The position numbers and the translations under genes are program-made. The notes below the pieces were generated by a model, which saw nothing but the letters and a program-made list of their open reading frames with translations, was not told the DNA's origin and did no database searches. From the NCBI RefSeq assembly GCF_001436225.1, contig NZ_AYYO01000010.1:124001-188000 (forward strand): a stretch of DNA of 64,000 nt, written 5' to 3'. This document shows positions 1-6,950 of this stretch, piece by piece. This DNA comes from Lacticaseibacillus sharpeae JCM 1186 = DSM 20505 (GTDB lineage Bacteria > Bacillota > Bacilli > Lactobacillales > Lactobacillaceae). Within the stretch, counting starts at the first letter, position 1. Each line of letters begins with the position of its first letter.

Positions 1-1
1 C

Positions 2-55
2 GTGCACGTTCAGCTCGTATGCGCGGTATCCCGTTACCCAAAGGCGTTTTAGCAC
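2..55 (-). CDS. ypsA: YpsA/DUF1273-family protein, 5' end only
   Basis: Only the first 18 codons lie in the window; the gene runs off the left edge. Reading the minus strand from a GTG at 55 gives MLKRLWVTGYRAYELNVH, which matches the start of YpsA/DUF1273 proteins (a TGY-x-x-x-EL pattern at the N-terminus, the beginning of a SLOG-type Rossmann domain). A strong GGGGGAG ribosome binding site sits at 61-67, five bases upstream. ypsA next to and divergent from recU-ponA is a common Bacillota arrangement, which supports the call. Its cellular role is poorly defined (linked to division in some Gram-positives). The call rests on a short peptide plus context. Confidence 0.72.
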   Translation of the reverse strand, partial: MLKRLWVTGYRAYELNVH

Positions 56-132
56 TGAAACTCCCCCTATTAACCATCCGCAATTTAAGGCGGTTGTTAA
101 GCTGTTTTTATGCGCTTGCTCACTATTGTTGT

Positions 133-138
133 TATAAT
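133..138 (+). promoter_or_regulatory. -10 box of the recU-ponA promoter
   Basis: A perfect TATAAT lies at 133-138, with no good -35 at the usual distance. Transcription would begin near 145, just before the AGGAG at 146-150. This makes an upstream ATG at 110 unusable as the recU start. Confidence 0.5.
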
Positions 139-160
139 AAAACACAGGAGCGTGATGAAG

Positions 161-802
161 ATGGTATTCCACTACCCAAATGGTAGTTCATACACAGCAT
201 CAAAGCAATCCACGACCGCAAAACAGCACCACGAAACGATTTACGGTGGTCGCGGGATGACGCTAGAAGATGAACTGAACGCGGCCAACGCGTATTATTT
301 ACAAATTGGGCGTGCGGTTGTCCACAAGAAACCGACGCCAATCCAGATTGTGAAGGTTGACTACCCCGCCCGGAGCAAGGCGGTCATCCGCGAGGGCTAT
401 TTTAAGACGCCGTCGACGACCGACTACAATGGGGTCTACCGCGGCTGGTACCTAGATTTTGAAGCCAAGGAAACCAAGAACAAGGCCAGCTTCCCGCTCA
501 AGAACTTCCACCAACACCAAATCGACCACATGCGGGCGTGCTTGGTGCAGGATGGCTTGTGCTTTGTGGTGATGCGCTTTGCGGTGCTCCACCGTTTGTT
601 CGTCGTTCCCGCCAGCATGGTGATTGTGGCGTGGGACAACCAGCAAAACAGCCGCAAGTCCATCACTTTAGCAACGATTATTGATGCGGGTTTTGAACTA
701 ACTCCGCAACTGGAACCAACTGTCCCCTACCTCGATGGTGTGGACTGGTTGATTAAGAAGAAAGTAGGTGCCTCAAGTGGCAACAAGTTCGAACGCAACT
801 GA
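161..802 (+). CDS. recU: Holliday junction resolvase RecU
   Basis: RecU cuts four-way junctions during recombinational repair and chromosome segregation in Bacillota, working with RuvAB. The protein starts MVFHYPNG, the family's usual N-terminal YPNG motif, followed by GGRGM at about residues 29-33. The nuclease core T-T-D-Y-N-G...D-F-E-A-K (about residues 86-103) holds the acidic residues and the lysine of the metal site. Length is 213 residues, normal for the family (about 200). AGGAG at 146-150 is 10 bases before ATG 161 and 4 before an in-frame ATG at 155; I prefer 161, and 155 is possible. ponA follows directly, the classical recU-ponA pair. Confidence 0.95.
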   Translation: MVFHYPNGSSYTASKQSTTAKQHHETIYGGRGMTLEDELNAANAYYLQIGRAVVHKKPTPIQIVKVDYPARSKAVIREGYFKTPSTTDYNGVYRGWYLDFEAKETKNKASFPLKNFHQHQIDHMRACLVQDGLCFVVMRFAVLHRLFVVPASMVIVAWDNQQNSRKSITLATIIDAGFELTPQLEPTVPYLDGVDWLIKKKVGASSGNKFERN

Positions 803-809
803 TTCCCGG

Positions 810-3074
810 ATGGCCAAGAAGCGGCAAGCAAAACGGCAACCAGCTAAACGCAAGCAGCGTGGCGGCAACGGTGGCAATGTTCAGCACCACCCAATCCGCA
901 AATTCTTTAAGTGGGTGGGCATTGTCATCCTGGCGGCGTTTTTGTTCGGGGTCGCGCTATTTGCTTACTACGCCAAGGACGCGCCCGAAATTACGCAATC
1001 AGATTTACAAAAAGACGGTAGTTCGACTATCTACGCGATGAACAACAAGCAGATTACGCAGTTGGGGCTGGAAAACCGGGAGTACATCACGGCCCAGAAG
1101 ATTCCCCAGCAGCTCAAGGATGCGGTGGTTTCCGTTGAAGACAGTCATTTCTACAACGAACCGTTCGGGATTAACCCGATTCGGATTGTGACGGCCACCA
1201 TCAGTAACGTGCTGCACCGCGGCGGACTGCAAGGGGCAAGTACCCTCACCCAGCAGGTCGTGAAGCTGTCCGTGTTCTCCACCAAGGCGTCTGACCAGAC
1301 CCTAAAGCGTAAGGCCCAAGAAGCGGTCCTCGCCTTCAAGGTGGAACAGAAGTACAGCAAGGAACAGATTCTCGAATTCTACATCAACAAGGTCTACATG
1401 AACTTCGGCCAGTACGGGATGCAGACGGGGGCCAAGTATTACTATGGTAAGTCCCTCAGCAAGCTGACCCTCGCCCAGACCGCCTTCATTGCCGGCCTCG
1501 GCCAATCACCAGTGGGCTATAACCCGTACACCCACCCGGAAGCGGCGACTAAGCGTCGTGACACCGTGATTAACGCGATGCTCAAGAACAAGAAGATTAC
1601 GGCGACCCAGGCGGCGGAGGCCAAGGCCACCCCGATTACGAGTGGGCTCGTCAAGCAAAAGACCGCTAAGAACAACGCCGACGAGGCGAAGGTCACGGAT
1701 AGTTACCTCACCTCTGTCATTAAGGAAGTGAAGAAGCGGACCGGGCTTAACCCGTACACCGCGGGGATGAAGATTTACACCAACCTGGATCTCAGCGCTC
1801 AAAAACGGCTGTACAAGATTGTTAATTCCGACAAGTACGTGCAGTTCCCCGGCGACACCTTCCAGACAGCGGTCACGATGACTAATCCGGAAACGGGTCA
1901 GGTCACTGCGCAGATTGGGGGCCGCAAGACGGGTGATGTCCAGCGCTCTCTGAACCGTGCGACCCAAACCAGTCGTTCGAACGGGTCGACCATGAAGCCG
2001 ATGATGGACTACGCGCCCGCGATTGAGTACCTTAGTGCCAATACGGGCCTGACGATAGCTGATGAGAAGTACTACTACCCCGACTCTGACGTTGAATTGC
2101 ACGACTGGGATAACAAGTACATGGGCGATATCAGTATGCGCACCGCCCTCAAGCTGTCGCGGAATATTCCCGCCATCAAGATGCTGGCGGCAACGGGCTT
2201 GTCCCGCGCCAACTCCTTCGTGAAAGGTTTGGGCCTTAAGCTCACCAAGGCGGAACGTACGGCCTATTCTTCTGGGATTGGTGCCGGCGTTTCAACCGAA
2301 CAGGAAGCTGCAGCGTACGGGGCATTTGCCAACGGCGGGCAGTACTACAAGCCATATTACGTCCGCAAGATCACGACGGCTGATGGCGTCAGCACCAGTT
2401 ACTCCTCTTCCCCAACTCGCGCGATGAAGAGCAGCACCGCCTACATGATTACGGATATGCTCAAGGACGTCATGCTCAGCGGGACTGGGACGTCCGCCAA
2501 GTCCGGTAACCTGTACGAAGCCGGGAAGACCGGGAGTGTTAACTACGGGGATGCCGAAATCAAGAAGAACCCGAGCCTCAAGGGCCTGAACAAGGACGAG
2601 TGGTTCACCGGTTATACCCGTAAGAACGTCATTTCCGTCTGGACCGGGTACGATAAGCCGCTCGAGAACGGGCTGGGCGCAGTGAGCCAGAAGATTGCGC
2701 TCCTCATTTACCGCAACCTGATGTCTTACGTCTCGGAAAACGAAACCAACGAAGACTGGGTAATGCCAAGCACCGTGATTGCTAAGCAGGTTAACGGCCA
2801 GCGTGAATTGTTCGTCAAGGGCAGTGCGGCCGCTAACATTGCCGATGACTCGAGCAGTTCGTCCAGTGACTCCAGTTCGGACAGCAGTTCTGAATCCAGC
2901 GAATCTTCGTCAAATTCGGAATCTTCCGCTGCCGACAACAGTTCGGATTACTCAAGTTCACTCAGCAGCGACGATAATGCAGATGAGCAAAGCACTGCCT
3001 CCAGCAAGTCGACTTCGACCAGCTCGGAATCTGCATCGACACATTCCGCAGCGTCCTCGTCCGCGCGGCAGTAA
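810..3074 (+). CDS. ponA: Class A penicillin-binding protein 1A
   Basis: Bifunctional peptidoglycan synthase: a glycosyltransferase (GT51) polymerises glycan strands and a transpeptidase cross-links them at the outer membrane face. A basic cytoplasmic tail is followed by one membrane segment (about 32-53). The GT51 catalytic Glu is E110 in the EDSHFYN motif. Transpeptidase motifs are S393-T-M-K396, S450-R-N452 and K573-T-G575. From about residue 680 to the end there is a Ser/Asp-rich low-complexity tail. The start is uncertain: ATG 810 has little Shine-Dalgarno, and an in-frame GTG at 768 inside recU would add 14 residues. The gene ends at a strong terminator and is cotranscribed with recU. 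Confidence 0.95.
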   Translation: MAKKRQAKRQPAKRKQRGGNGGNVQHHPIRKFFKWVGIVILAAFLFGVALFAYYAKDAPEITQSDLQKDGSSTIYAMNNKQITQLGLENREYITAQKIPQQLKDAVVSVEDSHFYNEPFGINPIRIVTATISNVLHRGGLQGASTLTQQVVKLSVFSTKASDQTLKRKAQEAVLAFKVEQKYSKEQILEFYINKVYMNFGQYGMQTGAKYYYGKSLSKLTLAQTAFIAGLGQSPVGYNPYTHPEAATKRRDTVINAMLKNKKITATQAAEAKATPITSGLVKQKTAKNNADEAKVTDSYLTSVIKEVKKRTGLNPYTAGMKIYTNLDLSAQKRLYKIVNSDKYVQFPGDTFQTAVTMTNPETGQVTAQIGGRKTGDVQRSLNRATQTSRSNGSTMKPMMDYAPAIEYLSANTGLTIADEKYYYPDSDVELHDWDNKYMGDISMRTALKLSRNIPAIKMLAATGLSRANSFVKGLGLKLTKAERTAYSSGIGAGVSTEQEAAAYGAFANGGQYYKPYYVRKITTADGVSTSYSSSPTRAMKSSTAYMITDMLKDVMLSGTGTSAKSGNLYEAGKTGSVNYGDAEIKKNPSLKGLNKDEWFTGYTRKNVISVWTGYDKPLENGLGAVSQKIALLIYRNLMSYVSENETNEDWVMPSTVIAKQVNGQRELFVKGSAAANIADDSSSSSSDSSSDSSSESSESSSNSESSAADNSSDYSSSLSSDDNADEQSTASSKSTSTSSESASTHSAASSSARQ

Positions 3075-3080
3075 GGACAA

Positions 3081-3114
3081 AACACCTTCGCAAATGATGC
3101 GGAGGTGTTTTTTT
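3081..3114 (+). terminator. Rho-independent terminator of recU-ponA
   Basis: A 12-bp stem (3081-3092 with 3098-3109, one G-U pair) and a 5-nt loop are followed by a run of seven T (3108-3114), seven bases after the ponA stop. Confidence 0.9.
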
Positions 3115-3127
3115 ACGCCCAATTCAC

Positions 3128-3164
3128 AAGAAGAGGAAGCAGCCAGTGGCTACTTCCTCTTCTT
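3128..3164. terminator. Inverted repeat between ponA and dnaD, probable terminator for dnaD
   Basis: Perfect 12-bp arms (3128-3139 and 3153-3164) enclose a second short stem (AGCC/GGCT). It lies just past the dnaD stop and between convergent genes. There is no clean T-run on either side, so it may act as a transcript-end or RNA-stabilising hairpin. Confidence 0.6.
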
Positions 3165-3167
3165 GGT

Positions 3168-3788
3168 TTAAAGTGATTCGTATTTTTGCTGGTGCCGGCG
3201 GACGGCCTCAGGAGTGGTCAGCTTTTGCTTCTCCCACCGAATGAGGACGCGGTCGATATACTTGAGCGAGTACGCCTGGTTTAGCACGGCCTCGCGCAGT
3301 GCGAGCGTAATGAGCTCGACTGAGTAATGGTCAACGTTGAGCCAGTCACGAATTGTCTGCTGCTCAATTGGCGTCAGCAGCCGGCCGAATTCGGTTTCGA
3401 CCTGTCCAGCAACCGTGCGAAACGGCGACTGGGTGCGCGCACTCGGCGCGCTTTCGTCTTCCGCTGGCGCAGTCGTCAGCCGCTCCAGCAGTGGCGAAAC
3501 GTCGTAGTGGTCAACGAGCTTACCGGAAGCATCCGTGCTGGTTTGGAGCAGTACGGCCCCCTTCGCACACAAACTGTTCAGGGCGTTCATGAACGTGGTC
3601 TGCTGCATCTTGGCGTTGCTGGCGAGCTGCTCTAAATCTGGTGCGTCCGCGTGGGTCTGCACGTATTGACTGAGAAACAGGTAAACCAGTAGTTCTGATG
3701 CGGTTAAATCCGTGTTCGTGAAGTGCGTGAACAGCAGGTTGGAGAAGGAACTGCTGCCGGCATTGATGTAAGCACCAAAATTACGCAT
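3168..3788 (-). CDS. dnaD: DnaD-family primosomal replication protein
   Basis: DnaD helps load the replicative helicase at oriC and at restart sites in Bacillota, together with DnaB and DnaI. The protein has 206 residues. The N-terminal half looks like the winged-helix DnaD_N domain (DLTASELLVYLFLSQY), and the C-terminal DnaD domain contains the family signature Y-I-D-x-x-L-x-x-W near residues 180-190. The linker between them is Ser/Thr/Ala/Glu-rich. ATG at 3788 has a GAGGGGG ribosome binding site. It follows asnS by 18 bp, the order seen in Bacillus and lactobacilli, but nth, the usual next gene, is not present downstream. Confidence 0.92.
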   Translation of the reverse strand: MRNFGAYINAGSSSFSNLLFTHFTNTDLTASELLVYLFLSQYVQTHADAPDLEQLASNAKMQQTTFMNALNSLCAKGAVLLQTSTDASGKLVDHYDVSPLLERLTTAPAEDESAPSARTQSPFRTVAGQVETEFGRLLTPIEQQTIRDWLNVDHYSVELITLALREAVLNQAYSLKYIDRVLIRWEKQKLTTPEAVRRHQQKYESL

Positions 3789-3806
3789 ATCGGTGCCCCC
3801 TCTTCA

Positions 3807-5105
3807 TTAAGGCTTGATGCGGTTGATCATCCGTGGGAACGGAATGGCCTCACGCAGGTGATCCAGCTTGCAGATCCACGTGATAGCGCGTTCGAGACCG
3901 AGACCGAAACCAGAGTGCGGCACACTGCCGTACTTGCGCAGATCCAAGTACCATTCGTATTCGCTGAGGTCGAGACCCTTGGCCAAAACGGCTTCCTTGA
4001 GGGCATCGTAGTCGGTTTCACGTTCGGAACCACCGATGATTTCCCCGTAGCCTTCTGGTGCCAGCAGGTCAGCACAGAGGTAGACATCGTCGCGGTCTGG
4101 GTGTGGCTTCATGTAGAATGGCTTGATGGTCTTCGGGTAGTTCATGATGAAGACGGGCTGTTCGAACTGGTCAGAGATGTAGGTTTCTTCTGGCGCACCG
4201 AAATCATCGCCCCACTTGGAATCGAAACCGCCCTTTTGCAGCATTTCGATTGCTTCGTCGTAACTAATACGTGGGTAAGGCAACTGGGTGTACTTCCGCA
4301 GCTGGTCGACATCGCGGTCCAGCAGCTTGAGGTCGTATTCACAGTGGTCAATGACGTTCTGCACGAGGTAAGCAATGTAGCGTTCCTGGACCTTGAGGCT
4401 TTCATCCTGGTTGGTGAAGGCCATTTCTGGTTCAATCATCCAGAATTCGGTCAGGTGCCGGCGCGTCTTACTCTTTTCGGCACGGAAAGTTGGGCCGAAC
4501 GTGAAGACCTTGCCGTAAGCCATGGCGCCTGCTTCGGCGTACAGCTGGCCACTCTGGCTCAGGTAAGCATCGTGGTCGAAGTAGTCCGTCTGGAACAATT
4601 CCGTCGTCCCTTCAGGTGCGGAACCGGTCAGAATTGGGGAATCCATCTTAATGAAGCCTTCGTTGTTGAAGAATTCGTAGGTGGCCCGGATAATTTCGTT
4701 ACGCACGTGCATGATGGCGTATGGCCGCCGACTGCGCAGCCACAGGTGGCGGTGGTCAAGCAGGAATTCAATCCCGTGTTCCTTAGGCGTGATTGGGAAG
4801 TCTTCACTTTCGCCGACAACCTCAATATCGCTTACCTGAATTTCGTAACCAAAGTGGCTCCGGGTATCTTCATTGATGACCCCGGTTACCCAGAAACTGG
4901 TTTCCTGACGCAGGCCCTTTGCCGTTTCGAAAACTTCTTCGCTCACATCATTTTTCCGGACAACCCCCTGGAAAAATGCGGAACCGTCACGCAACTGGAG
5001 GAACGCGATTTTACCGCTGCTCCGCTTGTCGGTGAGCCAAACACCAATCTTGACTTCTTCGCCAACGTGGTCTTTGGCATCGATAATGCTGATACGTTGT
5101 GCCAT
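3807..5105 (-). CDS. asnS: Asparaginyl-tRNA synthetase
   Basis: Class IIb aminoacyl-tRNA synthetase that charges tRNA-Asn with asparagine in the cytoplasm. An N-terminal OB-fold anticodon-binding domain (about 1-100) precedes the catalytic core. Motif 2 is [21 protein letters not shown] near 210-230, and motif 3 is GFGLGLER at 399-406. Its 432 residues match bacterial AsnRS. AAGGAG at 5115-5120 sets the ATG at 5105. It lies between aspB, which makes aspartate, and dnaD. The 146-bp spacer upstream carries elaborate stem-loops (separate entry). It is distinct from the AspRS at 45-47 kb. Confidence 0.97.
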   Translation of the reverse strand: MAQRISIIDAKDHVGEEVKIGVWLTDKRSSGKIAFLQLRDGSAFFQGVVRKNDVSEEVFETAKGLRQETSFWVTGVINEDTRSHFGYEIQVSDIEVVGESEDFPITPKEHGIEFLLDHRHLWLRSRRPYAIMHVRNEIIRATYEFFNNEGFIKMDSPILTGSAPEGTTELFQTDYFDHDAYLSQSGQLYAEAGAMAYGKVFTFGPTFRAEKSKTRRHLTEFWMIEPEMAFTNQDESLKVQERYIAYLVQNVIDHCEYDLKLLDRDVDQLRKYTQLPYPRISYDEAIEMLQKGGFDSKWGDDFGAPEETYISDQFEQPVFIMNYPKTIKPFYMKPHPDRDDVYLCADLLAPEGYGEIIGGSERETDYDALKEAVLAKGLDLSEYEWYLDLRKYGSVPHSGFGLGLERAITWICKLDHLREAIPFPRMINRIKP

Positions 5106-5115
5106 TGAATACTAC

Positions 5116-5219
5116 TCCTTCTATCCCGTCATCCGGGGAAATATGTAGGTCCGGGGACTGGCCCCGGCCTATTAAGAACACAAATGAGCGCCCGGATAAT
5201 CCGGACCGCTCCGTGTGTT
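5116..5219 (-). promoter_or_regulatory. Structured aspB-asnS intergenic RNA, candidate asnS leader switch
   Basis: Read on the minus strand, a three-tier hairpin occupies 5219-5177: AACACA/TGTGTT (5177-5182 with 5214-5219), GAGCG/CGCTC (5186-5190 with 5207-5211) and CCGGA/TCCGG closing a 3-nt loop. A second hairpin CCGGGG/CCCCGG is at 5151-5156 with 5162-5167. A third element, minus-strand CCCCGGAT (5131-5138), ends 11 nt before the AAGGAG site and is complementary both to ATCCGGG of the first hairpin and to CCGGGG of the second. No T-box sequence (GGTGGNACCGCG) is present. Function is unknown; a leader-type regulator of asnS is inference. Confidence 0.5.
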
Positions 5220-5251
5220 ATGCACTGGCTTCATGCCTTAGCAATTATAAT

Positions 5252-6433
5252 TTAAATACTGGATGTGACGAATGCATTGATGCGCGCAACAGCTTCAACC
5301 AAATCCTCAAGGCTCTTGGCATAGCTGAGCCGGATGTGGTCTGGCATCCCGAATGCACGGCCGGCAACTACAGCAACGCCCGTGTCTTCAAGCAGTGCGG
5401 AGACAAACGTGTCGGTTGAGTCATAGCCCAGCGCGCGCACCGCTCCAGAAACCTTCGGGAACAGGTAGAAGGCACCGGCTGGCTTGCTGTCAAACTCGAA
5501 GCCAGGAATTGCCTGGAGCAGTGGATAGATTGTGTTGAGGCGCTCCTCGAAGGCTTGGCGCATGGATTCCACGGACTTCTGGTCGCCGGTGTACGCGGCA
5601 ATCGCTGCGTACTGGCTGGCCGCAGCCGGGTTACCGGTCGCGTGACTCACGATGGTGGACATGGCCTGCGCGAGCTTCTTCGGCCCGGCAATGAAACCAA
5701 TCCGCCAGCCAGTCATGGCGTAGGACTTAGATACCCCGCCGACAAGAACCGTGTTTTCCGCAATCGAGTGGTCGAGTTCCAGCATCGATGTGCATTCTGC
5801 CCCATTATATACGAGGTCACTGTAGATTTCATCCGCGACAATAAGAATATCATGCCGCACCGCCCAGTTACCAATTAATGTTAGTTCCTGTTTGGTGTAG
5901 ATCGCCCCGCTTGGGTTCTGCGGACTATTGATGACGATGGCACGGGTCTTCGCATTAGCGACCGCGTCCAAATCGTCGACGGTGACCTTGAACCCGTTTG
6001 CGGCCTTAACTGCCTGGGGTACCCCACCAGCAAGGCGAACTTGTTCAACATAGGACACCCAGCCGGGGATTGGAATCAGCACCCCGTCACCGGGATCAAG
6101 GATGGCACTAAAAATGCCGTAGAGAGCAAACTTCGCACCGTCAGTCACCACAATTTGTTTCGGGTCGTACTTGTAGCCGGTTTTGGTGGCGACATGATCC
6201 GCGATTGCCTGGCGCAGTGCCGGCAACCCTGCTGCTGCGGTGTAGAAGCTGGCCGCGCCACTATTAATGGACGCGATTGCGGCGTCTGCAATGTCCTTAG
6301 GCGTGGTGAAGTCGGGTTGACCAACGGACAGGTCGATGACATCCGCGCCCGCAGCTTTCATTTGTGCGGTTTTTTGACTAACGGCGAGGGTTGCACTGGG
6401 GTTAACCTGTGCAAGTCTTTTTGCAATATGCAT
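5252..6433 (-). CDS. aspB: Class I/II aminotransferase, probable aspartate aminotransferase
   Basis: PLP-dependent fold-type I aminotransferase, most likely interconverting oxaloacetate/glutamate and aspartate/2-oxoglutarate. PLP residues are visible: NPSG at 173-176, D201 and Y204 in DEIYSDLVY, the Schiff-base lysine K236 in VSKSYAMTGWRIG, and the substrate-carboxylate Arg near the C-terminus (IRLSYA). Length is 393 residues, typical of the AspB (I-gamma) group. Position directly upstream of asnS, with ypmB and dinG before it, is the Bacillus dinG-ypmB-aspB-asnS order, supporting aspartate as product. Substrate specificity cannot be proven from sequence alone. Confidence 0.9.
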   Translation of the reverse strand: MHIAKRLAQVNPSATLAVSQKTAQMKAAGADVIDLSVGQPDFTTPKDIADAAIASINSGAASFYTAAAGLPALRQAIADHVATKTGYKYDPKQIVVTDGAKFALYGIFSAILDPGDGVLIPIPGWVSYVEQVRLAGGVPQAVKAANGFKVTVDDLDAVANAKTRAIVINSPQNPSGAIYTKQELTLIGNWAVRHDILIVADEIYSDLVYNGAECTSMLELDHSIAENTVLVGGVSKSYAMTGWRIGFIAGPKKLAQAMSTIVSHATGNPAAASQYAAIAAYTGDQKSVESMRQAFEERLNTIYPLLQAIPGFEFDSKPAGAFYLFPKVSGAVRALGYDSTDTFVSALLEDTGVAVVAGRAFGMPDHIRLSYAKSLEDLVEAVARINAFVTSSI

Positions 6434-6464
6434 AATACTGCCTCTCTTTCGGTGTTGTCAGTTT

Positions 6465-6950
6465 TTATAAATCACGAATAACCTTGAGCTGTTGTCCAGT
6501 TGCGAAATCATAGGTTACATAACCTAGCGTACCATTTTTACCCATGAATCCAACATCCCAAACGAAATCTTTTCCGGTTTTTCGCAAAGAAGCGTTCAAA
6601 ACACGCTTGGGGGTGAAATCTGCCCACACTTTACGCAGGATTTTGTTCCGCGTCGTGCCGTTGTTCTTGTGCAGAACGTTGACCTTTCCCGTCTTCTTCG
6701 CAATCACGACGTAAACCGGCGCACCGCCGCGTTCGCCGCTCACAGTGAGGTAACTCTTGTCGCGCGTGTCCCACCAGAAACCATTGATGTTCGTGGTTTT
6801 CGCGGAGGTGCGCGCGATATTCTCGGCCTCGCTCCGCACCTTCGAATACGGGTGCATTGCTGACCAGAGGACGAAACCAATCGCGAAGATTACGACTAGA
6901 ATCACACCGGAAATGGCCCAGCGTTGCCAGGAAATTGTTTTACTACGCAT
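6465..6950 (-). CDS. ypmB: YpmB-family membrane-anchored protein (DUF5590)
   Basis: A 161-residue protein with a short basic N-terminus, one membrane segment (about residues 10-32, ISGVILVVIFAIGFVLW) and an extracytoplasmic PepSY-like domain containing YVVIAKKTGKV and YVTYDFATGQ repeats. That pattern matches Bacillus YpmB, whose role is unknown. ATG 6950 overlaps the dinG stop by 8 bases (ATGCGTAG on the minus strand), so translation is probably coupled. A longer frame to 6980 exists but lies fully inside dinG and lacks a better ribosome binding site. Family assignment is from conserved order plus the domain look. Confidence 0.8.
   Translation of the reverse strand: MRSKTISWQRWAISGVILVVIFAIGFVLWSAMHPYSKVRSEAENIARTSAKTTNINGFWWDTRDKSYLTVSGERGGAPVYVVIAKKTGKVNVLHKNNGTTRNKILRKVWADFTPKRVLNASLRKTGKDFVWDVGFMGKNGTLGYVTYDFATGQQLKVIRDL

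Noticed and set aside
3723-5108. 461-residue open frame on the plus strand opposite asnS
   Set aside because: It is the antisense of asnS and dnaD codons, has no recognisable domain or ribosome binding site, and asnS is unambiguous.
5106-5251. T-box upstream of asnS
   Set aside because: No GGTGGNACCGCG core and the spacer is too short for a full T-box; described as an unclassified structured leader.
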